From: Amyelois transitella
Lineage: Eukaryota; Arthropoda; Insecta; Lepidoptera; Pyralidae
DNA: 64,000 bases
Direction of reading: 5' to 3'
NCBI RefSeq assembly: GCF_032362555.1
Contig: NC_083515.1
Coordinates: forward strand, 1,833,001-1,897,000
Each line of letters begins with the position of its first letter. Within the stretch, counting starts at the first letter, position 1. This document shows, piece by piece, positions 33,834 through 45,800 of the stretch. The position numbers and the translations under genes were made by a program. Below the pieces are notes generated by a model. That model did not search any database. It was not told where the DNA came from and saw only the letters and a list, made by a program, of their open reading frames with translations.

Positions 33834-34021
33834 GGATCCGTTGTTGTGGAAAGACCTGGACTAACGTATTTTGATCAAGTCAGGGACATCCTGAAAAAAA
33901 GTCAGGTCAAGAGTTACCGAAACCGACGCACTTAGATGAAGAGATACAAATTACGATGGATGAAGCGAGAAAAGTATGCATGGATGTAAAGATGAGTCTC
34001 TGCCTACCACTCTGGAAAGAA
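33834..34021 (+). mobile_element. 5'-truncated LINE tail, longest partial copy
   Basis: Matches the LINE from GGGAAGACCTAGACGAACGT onward (GRPRRTYLDQIKD region) with several frameshifting changes. The tail stem is mutated. Confidence 0.75.
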
Positions 34022-34023
34022 GG

Positions 34024-34166
34024 AATACATACATATTATCACGTCTTTATCCCTTGCGGGTTAGACAGAGCCAACAGTCTTGAAAAGACTGATAGGCCAC
34101 GTTCGGCTGTTTGGCTTAATGATAGAATTGAGATTCAATAATAGAATGGTCCTATTCTTTTTTTTA
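34024..34166 (-). repeat. Family A short element, internally deleted
   Basis: Tail and middle in reverse orientation, joined directly to GGTCCTATTCTTTTTT of the head region. Confidence 0.75.
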
Positions 34167-34569
34167 TAGCAAAGAAGGCATGATACTATTTATTATTAAT
34201 GTATTATGTAAAAGGCTGTATAACGTGGGATTGAGCAAACTATCACTTTATCTCAATTCCATCATCTAGCTGAAAGTGCTCTTTGAGTTTTTTGACTATT
34301 GGCTCTTTCTAACCCGTAAAGGATTAAGACGTGACATGTGTGTGTCGAACATTCCAAATATTAACGAACAATTCGGGAAATTTCATGAAAAAAAGTATCC
34401 TACAGTATCGCAATGACATCCAGCAATATTTGTCCATTTGAAGCCGCCGGCCATTTTTTTTCAGAATTTTCGCCCGCTATCTGCAAATTCGAGTTATAAC
34501 GGCGAAACTAAATAAAAATAGCGGAGGATGTATATCAGTATGTACGAGAATTTGAAAAATCGATACGAA

Positions 34570-34650
34570 CATACATATAACCACACTTTTTTCATAGAGG
34601 GTTAGACAGAGACTTCATGTTTCATTAGTTTAATCCACATTCATCATTAT
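34570..34650 (-). mobile_element. Decayed LINE tail
   Basis: CATACATATAACCACAC, then AGGGTTAGACAGAGACTTCA and TTAATCCACATTCAT. Confidence 0.45.
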
Positions 34651-34764
34651 CTTTACAACGTATCCAGAATAGTTAAGGTTAAAACTATCTTGTATAATTA
34701 GACCAAATTACTCATTTATATTAATATCAATAAAATGGTTCAGTTATTCCAGATTTAATCTATA

Positions 34765-35107
34765 ACATGCTTCTTTCGCATCCTTACCACTCCAGAGGGG
34801 AGCCCGGAGTATTCCTTTGACCATGGATCCTGGATTAGGGGAGTCAGGTTTTTACACGAAGCGACTCCCATCTGACCATCGCAACCTTCGCAGGTAAACC
34901 TAACCCGTATTGGATCGATCATGGTTACAAAACCAGTTGCCTGAATGTGCAGGTTTCAGATGATTTCCTTCACCTATCAAATCAAACTAATGTACATAAC
35001 TTCGAAAATAGTCATAAGTACATGGCCGAGATGGGATTTGAACCTGTCCCTTTCTGCGCATCACGCATTTTAACCAGGCATCTTACCGAGTAGACCACCG
35101 ACGAATC
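34765..35107 (-). repeat. Family C tRNA-like SINE, full length
   Basis: On -, a tRNA-like head (GGTGGTCTACTCGGTAAG, B-box-like AGGTTCAAATCCC) is at 35107-35030. The body includes CATGATCGATCC, GGTTTACCTGCGAAGG and GTCGCTTCGTGTAAAAACC. The end is GGGCTCCCCTCTGG-like. Confidence 0.68.
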
Positions 35108-35752
35108 TATAACATACCTCGTGACTCAAACTTCTTCTTGAATAACGGACATACATAAAAAAACAATTTTTGTCTTTTATTCAAGATCAGAGTAAAACCA
35201 AAGTGATTTCATTGTTAAAAAAAAGTAGATCATTCTTTTCATATCATCTAGATGTCTAGATGAAGGTTCGTTGCCACTCATGAGTAACATTGAGATAAGA
35301 TACCGGGGAGAGTAAACTTTATGAAGTGTAGGTACACTTGATTCACTCACGTTCTATTTTAAACTGTGTGTATAACGCGTCATTTATTGCGTCTCGAAAA
35401 TAAATTGTACAAATTAGATTAGATTTTGTTGTATACCATTTTTATAAAATCAAAGACTTAAACGCTTTGTCATTTAGAAAATAAATTTCGCCATCGTGTG
35501 AGTTTAGTTTACGGGTTTATTTCTTATCGGTCAAAATATGAAAATCGACTTATAAAATCGGTATAAATCTTTTATTTTCTTAACGTGCTTATTCCAATCT
35601 TCTGAAGAATACAACAAAAACTCGTGTGGAAAATAATAAACATATTTGTATTTACCAATGAAATCATTACTTGAATTTTCACTTAACTAATGAGTCATTA
35701 AATTAAAAAAAAGTACCTCATTTGACATAGCACAGCTGACAAATCAGTTGTG
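35108..35752. other. Upstream region of lipase A
   Basis: Repeat-poor compared with the rest of the window, AT-rich; presumably contains the regulatory sequence of lipase A, but no specific site is recognised. Confidence 0.35.
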
Positions 35753-35782
35753 TTTATAAGGCGCTACCGGTTACACGTTAGT
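35753..35782 (+). promoter_or_regulatory. Candidate core promoter of lipase A
   Basis: TTTATAAGGC at 35753-35762 is a TATA-type box; TTAGT at 35778-35782 is close to the arthropod initiator TCAGT, about 25 bases downstream. This would give a 5' leader of about 80 bases before the ATG at 35860. Confidence 0.45.
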
Positions 35783-35859
35783 ATTACGTCATTAGTGAAT
35801 TCACAACGTGAACGTCAGCTGATTTCATTCAGTTTCTAATTGAATGAAAAGTTATTGAA

Positions 35860-38379
35860 ATGAAAATAATATTATTGTGTTTACTGCTATTTATGTTTGG
35901 TACTGCGTCTGGTTGGGGGCCGGGTGACTTCGAAAAATACGGCCCGATGTACATGTCGCTACGATATGTTAAATGTGAGTATTCATATATTCATATTTTT
36001 TTGTTTAAAAGTGGATTCACTTTTAAATATTTAACTACTTAGATGATATTATTTTTGTAAGAATATTTATGTTATGCAACTTTATTGACATATTTTTTGG
36101 TTAAGCCTCAAGGTGATTGTATCAGTGAAGAAATTAGCATTATTCTTAACTAAGACCGTTCAATAATAATAAATAGAAGATAGTTCTAGAATATTCAAGA
36201 AATTTAAGGATATTTGTCTAATTTTGGTTTTAATATGTAAAAGTTTAGTTTATTTTTATAATCATAGATGGCGTTATCCCATATTGAAACGCGATATGGT
36301 TTTGATCTAGTACAAACATATAGAGAAATGTGAATTTATAATGAAAATTGTTTAATGAATTTTGATTTCTTCGTTTCGGGAGTTTGAGTTTCATTCAAGC
36401 TGCCTTGGTTCGATTTACTCATGTCTAAAATTAATATTTTAAGTCTAGGTATTGTGATTTTCATTATTTGTGTAGGCAACTAATAATGAAATTAGATTTT
36501 AGTTGACGTCTTTAAATAATAAAAATCAGGCACAGTTCTTACAAAATACTTTAATGCGTTCGGTACACCCGCCTTTATAATTCAAATTCATACGTTTATT
36601 TGCCAACTATGAGTCAAAAATATAATACAGGTGGTATGTATAATTTTGTTCGTTTCATAGCAATTAATATTCGTATACATTAATATATCTTTGATTTGAT
36701 GTCAAAACTTAAAAACATTGGATTTGTCTTTAACTGATTTCAGAACACAATGGAATTTGATCATCCAGGTGATTAATAAACCTTTTTATACCTCTAAAGA
36801 TATTCTAATTGCATCATATAACGCAGTTTATTGATAGTTAAAATGTTCAGTTAATAAAATTTAGCGTCTTGGCTTATTAAATACATATATAAATAAATAT
36901 TCTATTCTATTAAATTAGGACAATTTTTTTCTTCGTCTACAAAATATTCATAGTAACGTAAAAATTTACAGTTAATTTGCCAAGGTCTTCAAACAATCAG
37001 CGCATTCTATTTTAAGACGCACTGCTGATTTAACTGAACGGATATAACATGTTACAAGTCAATTACATTCTTTATCTAGACAAATGATTGTAGTGTTGGT
37101 GTGAGAAACATAATCCTATCAGAAACTGGAATTTGGGTCTCTTTTTTAGACCATGGGCTAGCAACCTGTCACTATTTACATACATACATATGGTCACGTC
37201 TATATCCCTTGAGGGGTAGACAGAGCTAACAGTATCGAAAAGACTGATCGGCCACGTTCAGCTATTTGGCTATTTGAATGTCAAATTCCATCATTAAGCC
37301 ATACAGTTGAACGCGGCCTTTTAGTCTTAACAAAATAGTTGGCTCTATGTTCTCCGTAAGGGATATAGACGTGGTTATTCTCATCTTGGTCTTCTCCTTT
37401 ATCACAAATTCACCACTTTCAAATCTTTACATTCTTACCAATAAATACAAAAATTTTGCTCATTTCAGGCGACCACAGCAGAGACTTGCAACTAGACGTG
37501 AGTCTCATTGACGTGTACTTTTACGATTTCTCCAAGAACTTCACGGGAGCATACGGCATCAAAGACGCCGCGAAGCAAATCCTCTCGATTCCAAAACTCG
37601 ACAAAAATAGAAAATTCATCATCTTCAACCCTGGATTCCGTTCCGAAATCACAAAAAAGACTGAAGAAAAGATAAGAGATACGTTCCGAAATTATCCTAA
37701 CAGCTATTTGATTATATTCGACCATTCAGAATACACTAATGACAAACAAGGAAGTAAAAAGAAGAGTTATGAAAGATCAGTCAGACACGTTTACTATATC
37801 GGTAAAGAAATTGGTATAATGCTTTCAGATTTGAAGAGAGGTGGAATTTCTCCAAAACAAATGCACTGCATTGGACACAGTTTAGGCAGTCAAATGTTAG
37901 CGCATACTGGAGAAACATTCATTAATATAACTGGTGAAAAGATTGTTAGAATAACAGCATTAGACCCAGCCGGTCCCTGCTTCTCCAACAGCTTGATTCA
38001 AGAACAGATAAGATCAGGAGTGGCAGAATACGTAGAAGTTTATCACTGCAACGCTGGTATGTTAGGTACTACAAGTGTGTTGGGCGATATAGACTTCTTT
38101 ATCAATAAAAATGGCGCTGTTCAGCCTAACTGTCGTACTCCTTACATACCTGGCGTGTTTGATTCTACAAAAGCTGCTAGATGTAATCATAAAACTTGTA
38201 TAAATGTCTACACAGCTACCGTAGATCATCCCGAAATGTTTTTAGCTCATAACTGTGATACTTACAAGGAGTATAAGAACGGGGCCTGTTCTAGAAATAA
38301 TGTGACCATTGCCGGCTTTTGGAATCCTGGTAACGCTACTGGTGTTTACTATTTTTCAACTAAAGATTTTGATGTTTAA
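35860..38379 (+). CDS. Lipase A: secreted pancreatic-lipase-type lipase
   Basis: Predicted secreted alpha/beta-hydrolase (PF00151 lipase family) that would hydrolyse acylglycerols or phospholipids. Exon 1 35860-35974, donor GTGAGT; exon 2 37469-38379, acceptor TTTCAG. The split codon gives Cys39 (YVKCDHSRDL). Product 341 aa. Signal peptide MKIILLCLLLFMFGTASG, cleavage probably near residue 18. Catalytic triad: Ser176 in GHSLGSQ, Asp204 in ALDPAGP, His279 in CNHKTC; oxyanion region FNPGFRS. YHCNAGMLGTT replaces the vertebrate HTDGG-type motif. There is no C-terminal PLAT domain, and the segment between the family's lid cysteines is short, as in insect lipases and phospholipases A1. Substrate not deducible. 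No AATAAA close downstream. Intron 1 (1494 bp) carries family A pieces. Paralogue on - at 62486. Confidence 0.92.
35975..37468 (+). other. Intron 1 of lipase A with inverted family A pieces
   Basis: 37142-37175 is a forward fragment. 37174-37275 (-) and 37276-37378 (+) form an inverted pair that ends only about 90 bp before exon 2. The rest of the intron is AT-rich and unique. Confidence 0.75.
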
Positions 38380-38664
38380 GCACCCGGCACAGAGTATACA
38401 ATAGAACGTCAGAAACAAATTTGTGAGTGGACATTGCCATTTCTGAGATTACATTATACCTGTGATTTTAGACTAGTTTTTTTATAAATTAATTTTAGTT
38501 CTGTGTAGCGAAAAACTAAGAATACAGAGACAATGTAAAATATACACTTCGAAGGTTTTGTTTATACGAATTCCAATAACTGTTATGTTTATTAGTTACA
38601 AGTAAAAACTCAAATATTTTCTCTATAATATAAATGATCTGCACTCTTTTATAACTCTTTTATT

Positions 38665-38910
38665 TCCCTGCTAGGGATATAGACGTGACTATATGTCTCA
38701 TCCATCTTCATTTTGTACTTCCCATGGATATCGTAAAAGCGACTGAGGAACAAACTGCTTATAAACTTGGTATTCTTCTTTTAGGCGATGGGCAAGCGAC
38801 CTGTCACTATTTGAACCTCAATTCTATCATAATGCCAAACAGCTGACCGTGGCCGTGTCATTTCAAGACTTTTGGCCCTATCTACCCCACAAGGGATATA
38901 TACGTTTGTA
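38665..38910 (+). repeat. Family A tail scrap and headless copy
   Basis: 38665-38695 is GGGATATAGACGTGACTATATG. 38715-38910 runs from CCCATGGATATCGT to the tail stem; decayed. Confidence 0.75.
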
Positions 38911-39970
38911 AAGGTATATATATGTAAAGGGTTTATCCCCGAAATAAAAACAAGGACAATTACTGACAAATTGATGACAAAGTAACAAGTGTGAGCTAGT
39001 GCGGGAATTCTCTCGGGGAATTCCCAAAGACAAGAAAAACATGTTCGGCCTCGTGACTAAAAGTGTTGTCATATAAAATTACTATAGCACTGTATGTAAA
39101 TTGGTACTGTAGTCATAATCTTTTCCCATATTTATATAATAGAGAATAAGAGATGGAGCGATCTTATCCTTTTTTTATATTTGTGCCGGGAACCACACAG
39201 CTCCTTTACATATAAAAAGGTAATACGTATTTTGAAAAAAGTTAACCCTTTTTTACTGCCCAAGTTAAAAATTTTACAAAAAATTACTTATTTATTTTAT
39301 CATAGGTACCCTTTTAACAAATTTTTGTTCGTTAATTTTTTTTTATCATTGTAAATATATTTTTAAATCAACAAAACCCTTCAATTTAACAACGAGTTAC
39401 TCATTGTTCTCTAATATAATCGTAATTAGTCAAAATGATGTACCTAGTTAAAACCAAACCCAACAAATTTTATTTTAAAACCAAAACCATTTCATTACTC
39501 TCTTTCTCTCATATCAACGTGTTCTTGGTTCTTTTATATATATATATATATAGCCCAATGTTATGTTTACCCTAACTGATGGATTTTCCAAAAAACCTCT
39601 CTTGATGCTTCTCAACACACATCATAATATTCCATTATTTAGTTTTCTTCGCTCAGTAATTTCGACTGACCGGTTTCTATCTAACTCACTAAATATTCAG
39701 ATCAGAAAGAACCTCAGCTAAAAGTTTAAATATTGTATTTAGATTTTGAATCATAAATTATTAATACCTAATAGAAAATACTAAATGCCGGAAACTGTGT
39801 GAGCAACAAAACAACGAGTGGATATTGAGGCAATAACTATCTGAGAGTGTTTTAATGAGATATCTCGTAACCATTCATAGAGAACAACGCTGGAACAGAA
39901 ATGGCGTGGAGCGAGTCATAAGCTTTTAATTTTTTTTGTAAATAGTAAACGTGTTCCAATTTTTTCTATT
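38911..39970. other. Intergenic; family A head scrap at 39130-39205
   Basis: GAGATGGAGCGATCTTATCC, TTTGTGCCGGGAACCACAC mark a reverse-oriented head scrap. A TA microsatellite lies at 39535-39552. Nothing else supported. Confidence 0.45.
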
Positions 39971-40160
39971 CATTGGTTCGAATCCCGGCCAGGGCATGAT
40001 GTAAAACGAACTTTCTACGATTGGCCTGGGTCTTGAATGTTTATCTATTTAAGTATTTATTATAAAAATAGTATCGTTGAGTTAGTATCTCGTAACACAA
40101 GTCTCGGACTTACTTCGAGGCTAACTCAATCAGGTTAATTTGTCCCGTATATATTTATTT
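39971..40160 (+). repeat. Family B SINE, 5' truncated
   Basis: Begins at the B box (GGTTCGAATCC) and keeps body and tail; the A box is absent. Confidence 0.82.
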
Positions 40161-40705
40161 AATTATTTACTGCAAAAAGCTTCCTAGATGATGCAAATCT
40201 TAAATTTTATAACTTCAATGTATTACCATTGGGATTTTATTAGGCGTCGTCTCCATGAGATCGTTTCCACAAGGGAGGGGAGGAAGGGAGGAATCACTAC
40301 TACTATAATTAAACAAGCTGCACATTGTCTACATTATCGCATCACATTCGCATTTCAAACCACTTTTGCGAATCCTAACATATTCTTCTAACATCTAACA
40401 ACAGGAGAGCGATTTAGTATCAAAAATGTATTAGTACGGGCGTTTTGTTTATGCGAGCGATTTAGTATCTAAAATTTATTTCGTATGGGCGTTTTGTTAA
40501 TAACGCTATAAGTCTATGACTTAATCCATCCATATAATAAAGACCTATCGAAGACCGTTTCAAGGAAATTCCGTCGTTATGTTGTTCTCTGGAAACAATT
40601 AACTACAAATATTTGACATTATGAGATGTACTTCATAATACATACCGTTTTGTGATCCTATACATAGATTTTATACGTTATATATCGTTTATGTAGCTTC
40701 AGCGA
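40161..40705. other. Intergenic with ~50 bp tandem duplication
   Basis: 40407-40454 and 40457-40505 are two diverged copies of GAGCGATTTAGTATC ... GGGCGTTTTGTT. No gene recognised. Confidence 0.5.
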
Positions 40706-40966
40706 TACATACATACATGTGGTCACGTCTATATCCCTTGCGGGTTTGACAGAGCCAACAGACTTCAAAAGAATTATAGGCCACGTTCAACTGTTTGGCT
40801 CACTGATGAAATTGAGATTCAAATAGTGACAGGTTGCAAGCCCATCGCCTAAAAGAAAAATCTCAAGTTTATAAACTTATCCCTTAGTCGCCCTTTACGA
40901 CATCCACGGTAAAGGGATGGAGTGGTCCTTTTCTTTTTTCTATTGGTGCCGGGGACCACAAGGCAC
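40706..40966 (-). repeat. Family A short element, full length
   Basis: Reverse-oriented. ACATACATACATG tail at left, GTGCCGGGGACCACAAGGCAC-like head at right. Confidence 0.86.
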
Positions 40967-40974
40967 TTTTTATT

Positions 40975-41165
40975 ATTATTATATGACATTTCAACATCAC
41001 TTAATAATTGTCATATCTTTTGGTTTCACAACATTGGTTGACGTCAAATAAATAACTCAAAACTAAGTTCACTGCCGCTTCCAAAGCGTCAGTGCAGAAG
41101 CGGCAACAAACTGCACTGCAGCATTTTCTTCAATAACGTCAACTTCACAATCATCCATCCAAACT
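40975..41165 (+). repeat. Family E dispersed repeat
   Basis: CATCACTTAATAATTGTC, TTGACGTCAAAT, CTGCCGCTTCCAAAGCG, AACAAACTGCACTGCAGCA shared with the 58222 and 60905 copies. CCGCTTC..GAAGCGG forms a small hairpin. Confidence 0.55.
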
Positions 41166-41285
41166 TAGAATCAAAATGTGTACTAAGAGACTGCATTGTT
41201 CTAATCAATGGAGCAATAGGTGAATTTACTTCTTTCAAAGTCTTCCCTGTTCACATCTGCTTTACGCGAATTGTTAGCAGACAGT

Positions 41286-41569
41286 GCCGTGTGGTTCCCG
41301 GCAGTGCCGTGTGGTTCCCGGCACCGATACAAAATAGAATAGGACCACTCTATCTCTTTCCCATGGATGTCGTAAAAGGCGACTAAGGGATAGGCTTACC
41401 AACTTGGAATTCTTTTTTAAGGCGATGGGCTAGCAACCTATCACTATTTGAATCTCAATTCTATCATTAAGCCAAATAGCTGAACGTGGCCATTCAGTCT
41501 TTTCAAGACTGTTGGCTCTGTCTAGCCCACAAGGGATATAGACGTGACCATATGTATGGATGTATGTAT
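41286..41569 (+). repeat. Family A short element with duplicated head
   Basis: Flanked by perfect 13 bp target duplications GTTAGCAGACAGT (41273-41285 and 41570-41582), which fix both ends. The head GTGCCG..CGGCA is present twice in tandem (41286-41323). The tail subtype has TAGCCCACAAGGG. Confidence 0.92.
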
Positions 41570-41767
41570 GTTAGCAGACAGTAGCTTAAGACGAGAGTGC
41601 ATTTTTCAAACAACAAGCACCATAAAACATTCGTAAAGGCAGTACATACCGTTGGGACGGCATCGCTTCGTAGTGCTTCTGAGATTATGATCAAAGAAAA
41701 AAAGGAGATCTTGTTTTTTTTGTCTGTATAGGATCGCGGTGAACACACCCAGGCCGTACGCCGTGTA

Positions 41768-42000
41768 TTTTCCGGCACTTTAGAATAGAACCACTCCGTG
41801 TGTTTCCCATTGATGTCGTAGAAGCCGCTTAAGGGATAGGCTTTTAAACTTGGAATTATTCTTGGGCTAGCAAACTGTCACTATTTGAATCTCTAGCATT
41901 AAGCCAAACAGCTGAACGTGGCCTTCCAGTCTTTTCAAGACTGTTGGCTCTGTCTTCCACGCAAAAGATATAGACGTGACAAATTACATATATATGTATA
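41768..42000 (+). repeat. Family A short element, decayed
   Basis: Head reduced to TTCCGGCAC, middle shortened, tail stem mutated (CTTCCACGCAAAAG). Confidence 0.75.
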
Positions 42001-42517
42001 AGATGTAATTTATCTGAACTGTAAAAAAATACTGTGCATTTATGTGACTATATATGTATATTTAGATGTAATTTATCTGAACTGTAAAAAAAATATCGTG
42101 TGTAAAAATCTCCTTATTTCTTTCATCTAGAACCCACTGAGAAGCACTTAAACAGCACACTTGACGGCCAGACACCAGTCCATTGTTTTAAAATGCATGC
42201 CATTTTTATTTTTATTTTTTATTTTCAGAGCATTTTATGCAAGAACCAAATATCTATCTATCTAATATACATATTTAAACAAGCAATTCTTGTATATATA
42301 TAATCAGGATCTCTGAAACTTTCATGAAAGTTACAGATTAGGGGCTTTTCGGCTCAAGGAATCGATTTATCAAGGTCCTAGGTTCGAGAAAAGCTCGGTT
42401 CCCAAGATATTTACTTTTATGTACGGACCATGGAAACAAAATTCAGTTATTGAATTGAATTATAAAGCCCTTAATTTATCAACAAAAGTAAAATGTTAAG
42501 TGGACAATGCATTAAAC
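42001..42517. other. Intergenic with ~60 bp tandem duplication
   Basis: ATGTAATTTATCTGAACTG followed by poly-A occurs at about 42003 and 42065 with similar flanks. Nothing else supported. Confidence 0.5.
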
Positions 42518-42588
42518 TCGAAGTAAGTTTGAAATTGGTGTTACGAGATACTAACTCAACGATACTATATTTTATAATAAATACTTAA
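42518..42588 (-). repeat. Family B SINE, left part, split by the LINE
   Basis: Tail-proximal part CTCGAAGTAAG to TTTATAATAAATACTTA; the SINE resumes at 46004 beyond the LINE. Confidence 0.85.
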
Positions 42589-42593
42589 AAAAA

Positions 42594-42690
42594 GCCGTGT
42601 GGTTCCCGGCACCATTACAAAAGAATAGGACCACTCCATCTCTTTCCCACGGATGTCGTAAGAGCCGACTAAGGGATAGACTTGGGATTC
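42594..42690 (+). promoter_or_regulatory. LINE 5' end shared with family A
   Basis: Matches the head of family A block by block: hairpin GTGCCG-type head, AATAGGACCACTCCATCTCT, GGATGTCGTAAGAG, GACTAAGGGATAG, TTGGGATTC. It diverges after CTCTTTAA. Likely contains the internal promoter or 5' recognition sequence (inference). Confidence 0.7.
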
Positions 42691-42886
42691 CTCTTTAATG
42701 TAAATCCCTGCCAATCTAAGGTCTGCCGCGCCGATGGATGCATGGCTAGGGGCGAGCCTAGTCTCGAGCGTGCCACTTCCGCCATGGGGTTGGGCGACCC
42801 CCAGGTAATGGCTAGCCTTACCCTGGCATGCGGGGCTCTGCTGGGGCGGACCAAATTTTTCCCTAGCGTCTCGTGGGAATCGCATT

Positions 42887-45800
42887 ATGAACCTTAAAAA
42901 GCATATAAATGGCGGCGATGGTGTCCGCACCCCATCACGTCTCGTTCCCGGCGGGAGCGGTATGCGGTCTGCTGAAAGCCGCTTTGCGACGATGAATGTA
43001 AGAGGAGGAATGAAGGATAAGATTGAGGAAGTATGCCAGATGATGGATGAAAGACGTTTGGATGTGTTGTGCGTGAATGAAACGAAGCGGAAAGGATGCG
43101 ACGCGACGCAGCACGGCCCTTACACGGCGTATTGGTCTGGAATTTCCAGTACCAGCCGAGGCTGTCAAGGGGTCGGTCTAATTCTTTCTGCACGAATGGC
43201 TGAGTGCGTGAATGAGTATGAGTGTGTCAGTCCTCGTCTTCTATGGATTAGGCTGAAAGTTGGAATCACTCGGATCTTCGTTCTAGGTGTTTATGCACCT
43301 TGGGATGTGGGTTCGAGGGGTACAACATCAGCAAAAAGCGAAAACGAGGAGTTCTGGAATAGTGTAAGAGAAGTATTGAAAGTTACCAAGCCAAATGAGA
43401 AGATTATTATGTTAGGTGATTTTAATGGATGGGTGGGTGTAAAGCGTGATGGATATGAAAAGGTGCTTGGTGCGTTTGGTGACGAAAAGGTGAATGATAA
43501 TGGAAGAAGTGTATTAGAAATTTGTCTAGAGTGGGATCTTTTTGTGTCGAACTCAATGTTTCAACATAAAGAGATCCACACCTACACAAGAGTGGAAGGT
43601 ATTTTAAAAAGTATGATAGACTTTGTGATTGTAGATGAAAGATTGAAGAACAAAGTGCTGGATACCCGTGCATATCGCGGTGCTGGCATTGACTCGGACC
43701 ATTTACTGGTGATATCCCGGATAAGGGGTATCTTCAATCGCTGGCGGCACAGGGTAAGGGAGCAAACCAGCGCTTTGGAAAGAGTAAAAGTGGAAAATTT
43801 GCAAGATATGGATGTAGGTAAGAAGTATATTAATAGACTGAAGGATGAATTTGAAGATTTAGATGAAATGAGCGATATTGAAGATGGATGGAAGGAACTT
43901 AAAGAAAGAATTGTGAAAGTAGCTGTTGAAGTGTGTGGTGTAAGTAGAAGAAGGAAAGGAAAAAATCACAAAAATGCGTGGATGAGTAAAGATGTGCAAG
44001 AACTTGTGCGATTAAAGAAGAAAGCATGGCTGGATTTGTTAGCAGCAAAAGCTAACTTAAGAATGCAAGAGGTTATAGATGAAGATGTGAATGAAGCACG
44101 TAAGGAATATAAGAAAATGAAAGATTTGGTTAAGAAAGCTGTGATTAGAAAGAAAGAAGAGTATAAAGAGGATTTTGATAAAAGGCTATCAGAAGACTTT
44201 CAGTCAAATCTGAAAGTATTCTGGAAATCCGTAAGGTCAGCCCGAGGAAATACTATAACCAGAGAGCTGACTAGGATCAGATGCCAGGATGGTAGCGTTG
44301 TGAAAGGAGAAGAATGTGTACTAAAGATATGGAAGGACTATTTTGAAAGTTTATTTGAAAAAAAGGAAGGAAATAAGAAAGATTTCTGCTATAGCGAAGA
44401 AAAAGAGAATGAGATGGAAGGCGAAATTGAAATGTTCGAAATTGTGGAAGCACTTAAGAGTATGAAAGCGGGAAAGGCTGCTGGGTGTGATAGAGTGTCG
44501 GTCGAGATGCTTAAAGCAGGAAAAGGCGTAGTAGCTAGTCAGTTGTACTGCCTTTTCAATTTGTGTTGGAGAAGCGGCCGAGTACCAAAAGATTGGTGTA
44601 AGGCTGTTATCGTGCCACTTTACAAAGGAAAAGGGTCACAGCTGGACTGCAAAAATTATCGTGGTATAAGCCTGCTTAGCGTCGTCGGCAAATTGTATGC
44701 TAAGGTATTGATTAATAGAGTCAGGAATGAAACTGATGACAAAATATGGGATGCTCAAGCGGGATTTCGAAAGGGAATGGGATGTACTGATCAGGTCCTT
44801 GCCGAAAAGTTTTTGGCCAAGAGTCAAAAAGTCTATTGCACATTCGTAGATCTGGAAAAGGCCTATGACAGAGTTGAGAGGAATGAATTGTGGTCAGCAC
44901 TTTCTATGCATGGGGTGAGCAGTCTCTTAATACGAGCACTGAAATCCTTATATGAGGATTCGAGTGCTTGTGTCAGGATAAACGGAGCGCACACTGAGTG
45001 GTTTAAGATTGAGAAAGGCGTTAGGCAAGGATGTGTTGCGTCACCGTGGCTGTTCAACCTATTTATGGATAGCTGTTTGACAGATTTGAAAGAGTCTAAA
45101 AGTGGATTAAGGATGAATGAGTTACTCCTCAAATGTCTGCTCTATGCCGACGATCAGGTTATACTGGCGTCATCAGCGGAGGAGTTACAGGAGATGGTAA
45201 ACTGTATGCATGAAGCTTTAAAAGAGAAAGGAATGAAAGTGAACGTAAGTAAAACTAAAACACTGGTTTTTGAAATGGAGAAAGAAATGACAGCATGTAA
45301 TATTTTGATTGGAGGAGAAAAAGTGGAGCAAGTGAAAGAGTTTGTATATCTAGGATCAAAGTTTACATCAGATGGCAAGTATGATAGTGATATTGAAAGG
45401 AGAGTGAACGCGGGGAACATGGTGAATGGAGCTTTGCATGCCTTTATGAGCAGTCAGAAACTATCCAAAAAGGCTCGACTGGCTGTGCACAGGGGCGTGT
45501 TGGTCCCGACATTAATGTATGGGAGTGAAAGTTGGGTATGGCAAAAGAAGCATGAAAGCAGAATAAATGCAGTGGAAATGAGAGCGTTAAGGAGTATGAT
45601 GGGTGTGAAATTGAGTGACAGGATAAGGAACAGCGTGATAAGGGAATGTTGTGATGTGAAAGAAGATGTAGTTACAGGAATAGAAAAGGGTATGTTAAGA
45701 TGGTTCGGTCATGTGGAGAGGATGAATGAAAGCAGGTTGACTAAGCAGATATACAAGGAGAGTGTGGAGGGAAAGGTCGGAGTGGGAAGACCTAGACGAA

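Noticed and set aside
39535..39552. TA repeat as a regulatory element
   Set aside because: Simple microsatellite in AT-rich sequence.
42594..42690. Older family A copy disrupted by the LINE
   Set aside because: No remainder of family A follows the LINE's tail; the flanking sequence on both sides is family B SINE and TACTTAA brackets the whole unit.
42565..42930. 121-codon frame on - over the LINE leader
   Set aside because: Antisense shadow of the LINE 5' region; composition driven by its GC-rich leader.
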